From NCBI GenBank assembly GCA_039707655.1, contig CM077664.1, positions 123,664,485-123,728,484 of the forward strand: a DNA stretch of 64,000 nucleotides, given 5' to 3'. The stretch is from Elymus sibiricus (taxonomy: Eukaryota; Streptophyta; Magnoliopsida; Poales; Poaceae). The position numbers were made by a program, and so were the translations under genes. The notes under the pieces were generated by a model. The model searched no databases. It was given only the letters and a program-made list of their open reading frames with translations, and was not told the origin of the DNA. Shown here piece by piece: positions 21,789 to 33,100 of this stretch (the first letter of the stretch is position 1; every line of letters starts with the position of its first letter).

Positions 21789-24700
21789 ATGACAGGCGCG
21801 GCCTTCCCTGCCGGTGGCTCCATCATCCCCTTCAGCGAGCGGCACGTCGCCGTCGCGCTCGTACCGGACGAGTACCCCAGCGAGGTGCTCACCTTCACCG
21901 ACCCGCCATCGACCGGCGGCGGCTACGTCACCAGCGGCCTCGACGACCCCTACGTCCGCATGGAGGTGCTCGTGACCGAGTCCAACACCACTACTGGCCA
22001 CGCCAGACGCGCTGCCGAGGCAGCCGCCGCAAATGCGGCTGGCGTCAGCCAGTCCGACCTGCTGCTGGCCACGCTACAGAATCTGCGTACCCCCATCGCA
22101 TCGGGCGCCGACACGGCAGCGGCTGTGGCCGAGCTTGAGGCTTCCCGCAAGCGCCTTTTCACCGAGGCTAACGAGTTGGTCAACGTGCAGCGCTGGCTCG
22201 AGTCCGCACAGCGTGAGCACAACACCGCCTACAGCCTCACGCCTCCCGGCATCGAGCCCAGCCGGCGCGGGGAGGTCCGATAACGTGGCGCCGTCATCGG
22301 CGAGCTTTTCGGCGCCAACCGGCTGGTCTACGCCACCCCCGACCAGAACCTGAGGGCGGCACAGGCGGCCGCCACAGAACTCGAGCACTTGGAAGGCGAA
22401 GCCCTGTTGGAGCAGTAGTAGCACGTCCAAGATCTCGTCGCCGCTGCCAACCAGCAGCGGGACCAGTTTGAGCCGGCGCAATCCGGCTCGGTCCCTCCAC
22501 GCCAAGATGCTGACCCGCGCCGGGATGACCGCCCCTGGAACACCATGCAAGCCTCTTCCCCGCCCGCGGCTAGCCATGGAGGGCGAACACGCAGCGGCCG
22601 GGTGCCCTGGCGTCGGCGGGATGCCCCGGCCATCACGAGCCAGAACGCGGAGCCTGTCGACTCAGCACGCCAGTGGCAGGCCCCTCAGCCTCCGCCCGCA
22701 CGGCAGGGGCAACAGGGATCCGTCGGGCAGGCCGGCCGCGGACACATGGTGGGCCGGCTCGGACCCTGTGACATCCCTGACGGAAATGACACCTGGCGAC
22801 GCATCGACCAGCTAGCCCGCTCGCTCGCGCTCGAGGAGGAAAGCTCGTTAGGACCGGCGTGTTTTGGCCCACGGATCCGCGAGGAGCCTTTCCCCAGGGG
22901 CTTCACGCTCCCGCGAGACACCCCCAAGTACAGTGGCGTCACCAAGCCGGAATACTGGCGGACTGACTACACCACGGCGGTCGGCATAACCGGCGACAAC
23001 AGGCGCGTGGCGGTCCGTTACATCCCCCTCATGCTGCTCCGCTTGGCCCGGACATGGCTTAATAGCCTAAGGGCTGGCAGTGTCAACTCCTGGTTGGACT
23101 TCAAGGATGCGTTCGTACGCAACTTCACCAGCACATACAAGCGTCCGGGTCGGCCTCGCCAGCTTTCCATGTGCGTCCAGGGCCCGGACGAGCCTCTCCA
23201 CGACTTCCTCACGCGGTGGACTGAGCTGCACAACTCCTGCGAGGGAGTTCATGAGATGCAGGCCATCCAGTACTTCATCGACGGGTAGCGAGACGGCACC
23301 CTACTCAAGCACAGGCTGATGTGCGATGAGCCGGACACCCTGGCAGAGCTCATGGCAGTGGCAGACAAGTATGCCATGGCCGACTCCGCGATGCGCGTGA
23401 AGATCACGGTAGACGCAGACGGCAAGCCGATCCCGGCTCCACCGACCGCCCCGAAGCCGGCTGGCGACGGCAACCAGCGCCAGCCGAACAGCAACGCCAA
23501 CAAATGCAAGAACGAGCAGCCGGACGCCTGTTATGGCGGCTGACAGGTAGCGGTCGTCGAGGAGGAGCCGCCTGCCGAGCAAGGCGGCAGCCGGCGCCGG
23601 CAGACCGGCAAGGGAACTTGGCAGCCCAAGCTCACCTTCGAGCAAATGCTCGACGGCCCCTGCAAGCATCACAGCGGAGCAAAGCCGTCCAGGCACACAA
23701 CGTGGAACTGCAGTTGGACGCAGCGTCTGGCACGGGGAGAGGGCACTGCCCTCCCTCCGCCGCCTCTGCCCCCTCAGCCTCCTCCGGCAGCTGCCCAGCC
23801 GATCCCAACTCCGGCATCGACTCCTACCACCGGCCGGCTCCGCGACGACTACCCACGTCCGGACGCCTCCTACGTCGTCTTCACCGGCCAATCGGAAGAC
23901 AAGCACAGTCTCCGCAAGCATGCCCGCGAGGTGAACATTGTCATCCCCGCCGTTCCCCAGTACATGCACTGGTTCGAGAGGCCAATCACCTGGAGCCGAG
24001 AAGACCATCCGGCCATGATGCCCACGCCGGGCGGCTACGCCCTCGTCCTCGACCCCACCTTTGTGTCCGAGAGGCGCACCTGCCATTTCACGCGGGTGCT
24101 CATAGACGGCGGCAACAGCATCAACATCCTCTACCGCGACACCATGCTCAAGCTAGGCCTCAAAGAAAAGCAACTACAACCCAGCAGGACTACTTTCCAT
24201 GGCATTGTGCCCAGCAAGGTCCGACTGGACGTGTTGTTCGGCGACGCGCGCAACTTTCGCCGCGAGCCGATCTGGTTTGAGGTGGTGGATCTGAGCAGCC
24301 CTTACCACGCACTCCTGGGCCGGCCGACATTGGCCAAGTTCATGGCGATCCCCCACTACGCTTACCTCAAGATGAAGATGCCGGGCCCCAAAGGGATCAT
24401 AACCATAGCTGGGGACTTCAGAAAGTCCGCCGAATGCGCGAAAGCTGGCTCAAAGTTGGCCGAGTCCCTGGTCATCGCAGAGGAGAAGCGCCAGTTTGAC
24501 CGGCTCCTGGCACTGTCCCGTGGGCAGCCAGGCGTGCCAAATCGGTCGCCCAGAGGCGCACCGCAAACGCCGCCGGTTGCGGACGGACCAAGCCAGCAAG
24601 ACGCCCCCGTCAACCACCTCGTCAGCTCCGTGCACTCCCGCGACGGCGACGGCGGCGTCGCAGGGCTTTGCGCCCGCATGAGCACGCCTGGGATCAGCTC

Positions 24701-24809
24701 CCGACCCGCCGAATCACTCCCAACATGCCCCAAGCCACTGCGCAAAGGCCGGCTGCGGGTAAGGCTAGACCAGCTCACCCATAGGCGGTTCGCGCGCGCG
24801 ACGGCATGA
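21789..24809 (+). pseudogene. T3 gag-protease
   Basis: A single phase (codons at multiples of 3) runs to 24809 but has stops at 22281 (TAA), 22416 and 22419 (TAG TAG), 23286 (TAG) and 23541 (TGA). The phase is already open from 21552 inside the LTR; the ATG at 21789 is the first in phase after the PBS, so the start is uncertain. The Gag core (EPFPRGFTLPRDTPKYSG, WLDFKDAFVRNFTSTYKRPG, PLHDFLTRWTELHNSC) lies at about 22880-23290. A CxxH...HTTxNC knuckle of the Tat type is at about 23662-23712. The aspartic protease has VLIDGGNSINIL (Asp-Gly-Gly-Asn rather than DTG/DSG) and LLGRPTLAKF. No polymerase follows. Confidence 0.85.
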
Positions 24810-25993
24810 GGGAGGGACGCTCTTGCCCCGATGGTTGGGAGCGGCAGGCCCTGATCCAAGCCAAAGCCTCGGCTCCCCCACTCGAGGATGGACGTGCCGG
24901 AGCCGGCGGTCCCGTCCGCACCCCCTCCTCCAGATGGCAGTCTTCGTCTCGGGGGCTCCGCAATGAGTCCCGACGAGCAGGCCAGGACGCCGGCCGCCTC
25001 CCTCGAAGGGTATCCCGGCGTTTTCTGGCCCTTTGGCTTGGCCGACGCTGCGGCCGGGTACCGGCACCTCCTCCAGCAGCGACTCGGCCCCGGGCCCGGC
25101 TGGTCGGTCTAAACCTTTCCCCCTGGGGAAGGAACCACCGACGGCAGCGAGGCCCCGCACGGCGTCACCTGCTATGTTTTCAACGGGTGAGTCGGAGCCT
25201 CGTCCTCCTCCTGGCTGGAACGACGGCGGTCGTCACCGGCTTGGGAGCAACCGCCCGGTCCCGGGGGCTGCTGTTTCCGGCCTAGGAGGTTCCGCGTTAG
25301 GCAAGCGAGATGAGAACGGTGTGTGTGTGTGTGTGTATCGTCCCTTTTGGTATCAGTGTCGCCACTTTTGGCTCTTAAATGAATGCAGCAAGTGCCACGA
25401 GTTATGCTCGGGGGTTACCCCCCTTTTTTACTTTTGTCAAAGGTTTCATGTATAAAGCACCTCTTACGCATCTTCGATCCCTCCCTGCCGGGTCGGCGCG
25501 TCCGGCCAGGGGGCTCGGGGCCTCACCGGCCGCCTTCCACAACCGAACATAGCGTGTGCATCGCCTAGAGCCTTCTCTGTGCCACGAGGCCACAGACCGG
25601 AACTCGGCTGTCCAGCCGGAAAGAGTCAAGGCCCGGAAGCACTCACGCAGAAAAACGGCTAAGGAAGAGCGGCCGGCTCGGCCGAACCGGTTCCCGCGTA
25701 TGCCCGTCGCCACACCAATCAGGCGGCGAGTTTGCCTGCGCTCACGCCCTAAGAGCCTAAGTATGGTGCACCCTCTTTTGATCCGACTCCTCGACCCAGC
25801 TACAGACCGGCTCCCGGCTGTCTGGCTGGCAGGGAGAGGATCGAAAAGAAAGGGGCACAGGAAGAAGGTCGAAGGAAAAGCAGCAGGGGCAAACATACAT
25901 GAACGAAACATATGATAAGCATACTTGGCAAAGGGCCCATGGCCGAGACTCTTCAGGTTTAAAATACACCCAGCGGGTGGAACTGCGAAGTAT
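24810..25993 (+). other. T3 non-coding spacer between gag-PR and antisense gene
   Basis: No ORF supported by homology. It contains a (GT)9 run at 25319-25336 and GC-rich sequence. This is where pol would lie in an autonomous relative. Long ORFs in several frames reflect base composition. Confidence 0.6.
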
Positions 25994-27547
25994 CTAATTA
26001 CAGGTATTCAAGGCCGACGAGGCAATGCCGAGAACGGCCCTGTAGGCGGAGGACTCGCCGGTGCCGGATCGCCGCAGCTCCTTCGTGGCGCCGGAGTCCG
26101 CCTCGGCGTCGGTGTCCGCGTATGCCTCGCCGCTCGAGTCGCCCACCCCGTCGAGCGTCTCAGCCTGACTGCCGTCTGGATCGCCGAAGAGCAGCTTGTA
26201 GGTATCCTCCGGGATCTCCTCTCCGTCAGCATTTCGCTCCCTGAAGAACTCGTCCTGAGGGGTAAAGGTGGCAATCGCGCTGGCGCGGCACGCGAGTGGC
26301 TCCGCCCGCTCCAGCAGGTCGGCCTCCGCCTCCGCCCGCTGCATCGCCAGTTGAGCCATGCTCACCCCCGGGTACCAGGAGAGCGCGAGCCGCAGCGCCA
26401 TCGCTGCGCCGGCTCGCGTGGCAGAGGCTCTCTAGGCACTGATCTGGGCTGGCGCCATCTCGAGCCACTGGCCCAGCCGGTTCACGGTCCCTGGCTGGAC
26501 CGCATCCGGCCAGAGGCTACGCACCACCGCCAGGCCGGCGTCTCGGAGCTGGTTCATGACGCGCCCGAACGTTCGCAAGCGGGCCCCGACGGCGATCGCC
26601 GTCTCCTCCACCGCCCAGGCGGCATGTCGCTCAACGCGGTCCGTGGCTGCCCGCTGCTCGTCCCGATGGGAGCTCACGGCGCCTTCGGCCGCCTCCTGGG
26701 TCTCCGGAAGGGCACCTGAAAGAAAAGACATAAGGAACCAATCGGCAGTTGAAGCCGGTCGAACGACGCAGGTAAAGGGAGCAACCAAGACTTATCGGCA
26801 AGAAGCACATCAATCTGATGCACCTCGGCAAGCGCCGCCTGCTCCCTCAACGCCCACGCTTCATCCTTCTCCGCCAGCGCCCGCCGATGCTCCTTCGCCA
26901 GCCGGGCTAGCTCATCTTGGTGGGCGTCCGCTTGCCAGCCCCGCTCCGCCTCGAGCTGGGTCACTCGTCCCTGCAGAAGGTCGCGCTGCTGGCTGGCGCG
27001 CGCCAGCTGGCTTCGAAGCTCCCGAGACCCGATGTAGGCGGCTGCGCGTCAAGCAGGCCGGACGGTTAGCGGGGCAATGATAACCAAAAAAGAAAAATAC
27101 GAGAAGAACAACGATTGAATGAAGAGATTCGACCCGGCAGCAGAGCAACCGGCTCGAACCTCAGGGGCTACACCCAGTGGGTGCGCTGCCGCGCTCCCAC
27201 TGAAGGAAAACAGCGTACCACGAAAGCGATGTAGTTCCGCGTCCCTCGCCACGAGCTCGGCCCCGATTGCCTGGTACACCCCGAGCAGCCGCCTGTAGCT
27301 GGTCGCGTGTAAGTCGTGAAGCCCCTGCAGGAGGAAGGTCAGCAACCAAAGCTTTCCAAAGACAAAGGGGGGGAAGGAGAAGGAAACTCACGGCAACGGC
27401 CTCCTCCAGCCGGGCAAGTTGCTCCTGCGCCCCCTTAGAGGACCCCTGCAGGAAGCGACGGCAGTTGGCGAACTCCGCTCGCACCCGATCCAAGGCCGCC
27501 GTCCGGGACCTTGGGCGCTCCCCGCTAGGGGTCTCGCCGGTGCTCGC
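25994..27547 (-). pseudogene. T3 antisense gene, 3' half
   Basis: Continuation of the gene begun at about 50450; T4 splits one exon (48549 joins 27547). Exons seen on the reverse strand: 27547-27392 (donor GTGAGT), 27324-27219 (acceptor CTCCTGCAG, donor GTACGC), about 27045-26794 (coiled coil, E/A/R-rich) and 26715-25994 (acceptor TTTCTTTCAG). The C-terminal exon starts LPETQEAAEGAV and has an in-frame TAG near 26432; it ends in an acidic tail. The donor expected near 26793 reads GATAAG instead of GTAAG, so splicing there may be lost. An intron holds the CCCAGTGGGTGC...CCCACTG motif shared with T2. Confidence 0.6.
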
Positions 27548-28259
27548 TATCGGAGTTGCGGCTCCGGGGACCCAAAGGTTCGAACACTGGGGTGAGCTCG
27601 TTCCTACCGCCTCGTCCCCTGCCGCGGCTAAGCTATGGTGAAACTATGGTGGGAGCGTGCTAGCGGGGGAAAGCCATGGACTCAGCAGTTTACCCAGGTT
27701 CGGGCCACCTTGCGGTGTAAAACCCTACTCCTGCTTGGTTGGGATTGCTCTGGTGTGGGAGAGAGTACAAGGTTGGGGATGATGGGAACAAGAGCCGATC
27801 GGATCCCCTCTAGAATGGCAGCTCTGCCCCCTTTATACCTGCCTTGGTACTCTTCCCCCTCAAAACTTAGGCGGGAAGGGTTGCCACACTTGGCGGGTTT
27901 TGAAAGGGGACAGGCGCTCAGGCTATCCTGACTAAAGGCGGTCTACGCCTGCAAAAGCATGATCCATAACGCGCCGGTGGGGTCGGTGATGACCTCCGCC
28001 ATGTGCGCCCGCCGTCTTGGTCTTCTTTCATCGATCGGGCAACCTTTGGAGTTGCTTTGGGAAGTGGACTGCTGGCCTTGCTCCCTTAGCACAAAAGGGG
28101 AAACCCTCTTCATCCGCGCCTGCTAGCGTGGCTTCTGTCACCGTTCGTCGCCGCGCGTGTCACCCACATGATGGGCACGAGACCGTGCTGCCGGACCGAA
28201 CAGCCTTCGTCTTGAGCGCCTTCGGGAGGAAGCCTCGGTAGGCCGCCTCGCGAGAGGGC
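27548..28259 (-). repeat. T4 3' LTR, distal segment
   Basis: Matches 47655-48370. On the + strand it starts TATCGGAGTT where the other LTR has TGTTGGAGTT, so the terminal dinucleotide has mutated. The promoter TATA (reverse strand TATAAAGG) is at 27833-27840. Continues at 37212-37403 after C1. Confidence 0.85.
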
Positions 28260-30078
28260 TGTTGGGGAACGTTGCATGGGAAACAAAAATTTTCCTACGC
28301 ACACACAAGACCTATCCATGGTGATGAGCATCTACGAGAGGGAGAGTGAATCTACATACCCTTGTAGATCGCTAAGCGGAAGCGTTAAGAAACGCGGTTG
28401 ATGTAGTCAAACGTCTCCGCGATCCAAATCGCAAGTCGTCCCTCGATCCGATCACGAACTAGTGCCGAACGGACGGCACCTCCGCGTTCAACACACGTAC
28501 GGCTTGATGACGCCTTCACCTCCTCGATCCAGCGAGCGATGGTGAAGTAGTAGATGAGTTCCGGCAGCACGACGGCGTGGTGATGGTGGTGAGGAACAAT
28601 CTCTGCAGGGCTTCGCCAAGCACTACGGAGATTATGACGGGAGAACTAGAGGGTCAGGGTTGCCGACACACGGCTTGGGAAATCTTATGTGTCCCGTGTG
28701 CTAGCCATGCCCCTCTATTTATATGTTGAGCCTTGGGGTCTAAACTTGGAGTAAAAGCCTCCTCCAGGTCGATTTTGCCCGCACAAGGTCGGTTTGGCCC
28801 GCAGGGAAAGAGTCCAACTCGGATCCCTGCAGTACCGCGCACAAGCGGTAGTACCGCTCACGAGCGGTAGTACCGCTTGAGCGGTAGTACCGCTTCATAC
28901 AAGCGGTAGTACCGCTTACGCGGTAGTACTGCCTTACCAGCGGTAGTACCGCTTAAGGCAGCAGCAAAACTTCCTTTTGCACTTTCCAATACCTCGTGGG
29001 CTTTACGCCTTTGGCTCATATAAAGTGTTGCTGCACCCGAACACTTCGGTAAACATCCGGAACCCCTTCCGGAGATCAAAACACTATTATCACATATATC
29101 AATCTTTACCTCCGGACTCTTCCGGAGATCCTCGTCATGTCCGGGATCTTATCCGGGACTCCGAACAACCTTCGGTCACCAACAAAATAACTCAACTATA
29201 CTAATCGTCACCAAACGTTAAGTGTGTAGACCCTGCGGGTTCGAGAACTATGTAGACATGACCGAGACACCTCTACGGCCAATAACCAATAGCGGGACCT
29301 GGATGCCCATATTGGCTCCTACATATTCTACGAAGATCTTTATCGGTCGAACCTCTATGTCAAGGATTCAGTTAATCCCGTATACTGTTCCCTTTGTTCT
29401 TCGGTATGTTACTTGCCCGAGATTCGATCGTCGGTATCTCTATACCTAGTTCAATCTCGTTACTGGCAAGTCTCTTTACTCGTTCCGTAATACAAGATCT
29501 CGTGGTTAACACTTTAGTCACATTGCTTGCAAGGCTCATTGTGATGTTGTATTACCGAGTGGGCCCTGAGATACCTCTCCGTCACACGGAGTAACAAATC
29601 CCAGTCTTGATCCATGCCAACCCAACAGACACCCTCGGAGATACCTGTAGAGCACCTTTATAGTCACCCAGTTACGTTGCGACGTTTGATACACACAAGG
29701 TACTCCTCCGATGTCAGGGAGTTGCATGATCTCATGGTCATAGGAACAGATACTTGACATGCAGAAAACAATAGCAATAAACTGACACGATCACATGCTA
29801 CGTTTATAGTTTGGGTCTTGTCCATCACATCATTCTCCTAATGATGTGATCCCGTTATCAAATGACATCTCATGTCAATGGCTAGGAAACCTTAACCATC
29901 TTTGATCAACGAGCTAATCAACTAGAGGCTTACTAGGGACACAGTGTTGTCTATGTACCCACACATGTATTTGAGTTTCCAATCAATACAATTATAGCAT
30001 GGATAATAAACGATTATCATGAACAAGGAAATATAATAATAACCAATTTATTATTGCCTCTAGGGCATATTTCCAACA
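28260..30078 (-). repeat. C1 3' LTR
   Basis: 1819 bp. Reverse-strand TATAAATA at 28726-28733. Upstream of it (28840-28958) is a cluster of AGCGGTAGTACCGCT near-palindromes. ORFs here (for example 29222-29449) recur in the other LTR and have no coding support. Confidence 0.95.
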
Positions 30079-30092
30079 GTCTCCCACTTGCA
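30079..30092 (-). other. C1 polypurine tract
   Basis: Reverse strand GCAAGTGGGAGAC directly before the 3' LTR, the BARE/Angela-type PPT. Confidence 0.85.
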
Positions 30093-30128
30093 CTAGAGTC
30101 AATAATCTAGTTCACATCACTATGTGAT

Positions 30129-33100
30129 TTACATTGTAATGAATCGAACACCCATGCAGTTCTGGTGTTGTTCATGTTTAGCCTTTGGAAGAGGTTTAGT
30201 CATCGGATCTGCAACATTCAGATCCGTGTGTACTTTGCAAATATTTATGTCGTCCTCCTTGATGTAATCGCGGATGGAATTGAAACGTCGCTTTATGTGT
30301 CTGGTCCTCTTGTGAAATCTTGGTTCCTTGGCTAGAGCAATGGCACCAGTATTATCACAAAACAGAGTCATTGGGTTAAGCGCACTAGGCACTACTCCAA
30401 GATCTGTCATGAACTCCTTCATCCAGACACCTTCCTTCGCCGCCTCCGAGGCAGCGATGTACTCCGCTTCGCATGTAGAATCAGCTACCACGCTTTGCTT
30501 GGAACTGCACCAGCTAACCGCACCCCCATTAAGAATAAATACGTATCCGGTTTGCCACTTAGAGTCATCCGGATCAGTGTCAAAGCTTGCATCGACGTAA
30601 CCCTTTACGACGAGCTCTTGATCACCTCCATAAACGAGAAACATGTCCTTAGTCCTTTTCAGGTACTTCAGGATATTCTTGACCGCCGTCCAGTGTTCCA
30701 TTCCTGGATCACTTTGAAACCTTCCAACCATACTTATGGCAAGGCTGACATCGGGTCTTGTGCACAGCATTGCATACATGATAGAGCCTATGGCTGAAGC
30801 ATAGGGGATGACACTCATCTTTTCTCTATCTTCTGCAGTCACTGGGCATTGAGTCTTACTCAACTTCACACCTTGCAATACAGGCAAGAACCCCTTCTTG
30901 GACTGATCCATTTTGAACTTCTTCAAAACTTTGTCAAGGTATGTGCTTTGTGAAAGTCCTATTAAGCGTCTCGATCTATCTCTATAGATCTTGATGCCTA
31001 ATATGAAAGCAGCTTCTCCTATGTCCTTCATTGAAAAACTCTTGTTCAAATATTCCTTCACGCCTTCCAACATTTCTATATTGTTTCCAATCAGCAATAT
31101 GGCATCCACATATAATATTAGAAACGCTATAGAGCTCCCACTCACTTTCTTGTAAATACAAGCTTCTCCGTAAACTTGTATAAACTCGAACGCTTTGATC
31201 ACCTCATCAAAGCGAAGATTCCAACTCCGAGATGCTTGCACCAGTCCATAAATGGATCGCTGGAGTTTGCAAACTTTGTCAGCATTCTCTGGATCGACAA
31301 AACCTTCTGGTTGCATCATATACAACTCTTCCTTAAGGAAACCGTTAAGGAACGCTGTTTTGACATCCATCTGCCAAATTTCATAATCGAAAAAGGCAGC
31401 TATTGCTAACATGATTCTGACGGACTTAAGCATCGCTACGGGTGAGAAGGTCTCATCGTAGTCAACTCCTTGAACTTGTGAAAAACCCTTTGCCACAAGT
31501 CGAGCTTTATAGATGGTGACATTACCGTCCGCGTCCGTCTTCCTCTTAAAGATCCATTTGTTCTGAATGGCCTTACGCCCTTCAGGTAATACTTCCAAAG
31601 TCCATACTTTGTTTTCATACATGGATCCCATCTCGGATTTCATGGCTTCTAACCAGTTCTCGGAATCCGGGCCCATCATCGCTTCTCCATAGCTCGTAGG
31701 TTCATCGTTGTCCAACAACATGACCTCTAAGACAGGGTTGTCGTACCACTCAGGAGCAGTACGCGTCCTTGTCGACCCACGAGGTTCGATAGCAACTTGA
31801 TCCAAAGCTTCATGATCATCATCATTAACTTCTTCTTCAGCTGATGTAGGCTCTACAGAAACATCTTTCTGCGTTGCGCTACTTTCAGGTTGAAGTAAAG
31901 GTTCAACAACCTCATCAAGTTCTATCTTCCTCCCACTCAATTCTTTCGAGAGAAACTCTTTCTCAAGAAATGTTCCGTTTTTGGCGACAAACACTTTGCC
32001 TTCGGATCTGAGGTAGAAGGTATACCCAACTGTCTCTTTTGGGTATCCTATGAAGACGCATTTCTCCGCTTTGGGTTCCAGCTTTTCAGGCTGAAGCTTT
32101 TTGACATAAGCATCACATCCCCAAACTTTAAGAAACGACAGCTTTGGCTTCTTGCCATACCAAAGTTCATATGGCGTCGTCTCAACGGATTTCGATGGTG
32201 CCCTATTTAAAGTGAATGCAGCTGTCTCTAATGCATAACCCCAAAACGATAGTGGCAAATCAGCAAGAGACATCATAGATCGCACCATATCCAATAAGGT
32301 TCGATTACGACGTTCGGACACACCATTACGCTGTGGTGTTCCAGGCGGTGTTAGTTGTGAAACAATTCCACATTGTCTTAAGTGACTGCCAAACTCATAA
32401 CTCAGATATTCTCCTCCTCGATCAGATCGTAGGAATTTAATCTTCTTGTTACGATGATTCTCAACTTCACTCTGAAATTGTTTGAACTTTTCAAATGTTT
32501 CAGACTTGTGTTTCATTAAGTAAATATACCCATATGTACTTAAGTCATCAGTGAAGGTGAGAAAGTAACGATAACCACCGCGCGCCTCAATGCTCATCGG
32601 ACCGCACACATCAGTATGTATGATTTCCAATAAGTCACTTGCCCGTTCCATTGTTCTAGAGAACGGCGTTTTAGTCATCTTGCCCATGAGGCATGGCTCA
32701 CATGTGTCAAGTGATTCAAAATCAAGTGACTCCAAAAGTCCATCAGCATGGAGCTTCCTCATGCGTTTTACGCCAATATGACCTAAACGGCAGTGCCACA
32801 TGAAAGTGGTATTATCATTATCAATTCTACATCTTTTGGCATCAATGTTATGAACATGTGTATCATTACTATCGAGATTAAATAAGAATAAACCCCTCAC
32901 ATCGGGTGCATGACCATAAAAGATATTACTCATATAAATAGAACAACCATTATTCTCTGATTTAAATGAGTAACCGTCTCGCAATAAACAAGATCCAGAT
33001 ATAATGTTCATGCTTAACGCAGGCACTAAATAACAATTATTCAGGTTCATCACTAATCCCGATGGTAATCGAAGAGCGAGCGTGCCGACGGCGATCACAA

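Noticed and set aside
23301..24086. 261-codon reverse-strand ORF
   Set aside because: Opposite the T3 gag-protease, where the + strand shows knuckle and protease motifs.
29222..29594. Short ORFs repeated at 36350-36722
   Set aside because: Identical positions in both C1 LTRs; LTR sequence, not genes.
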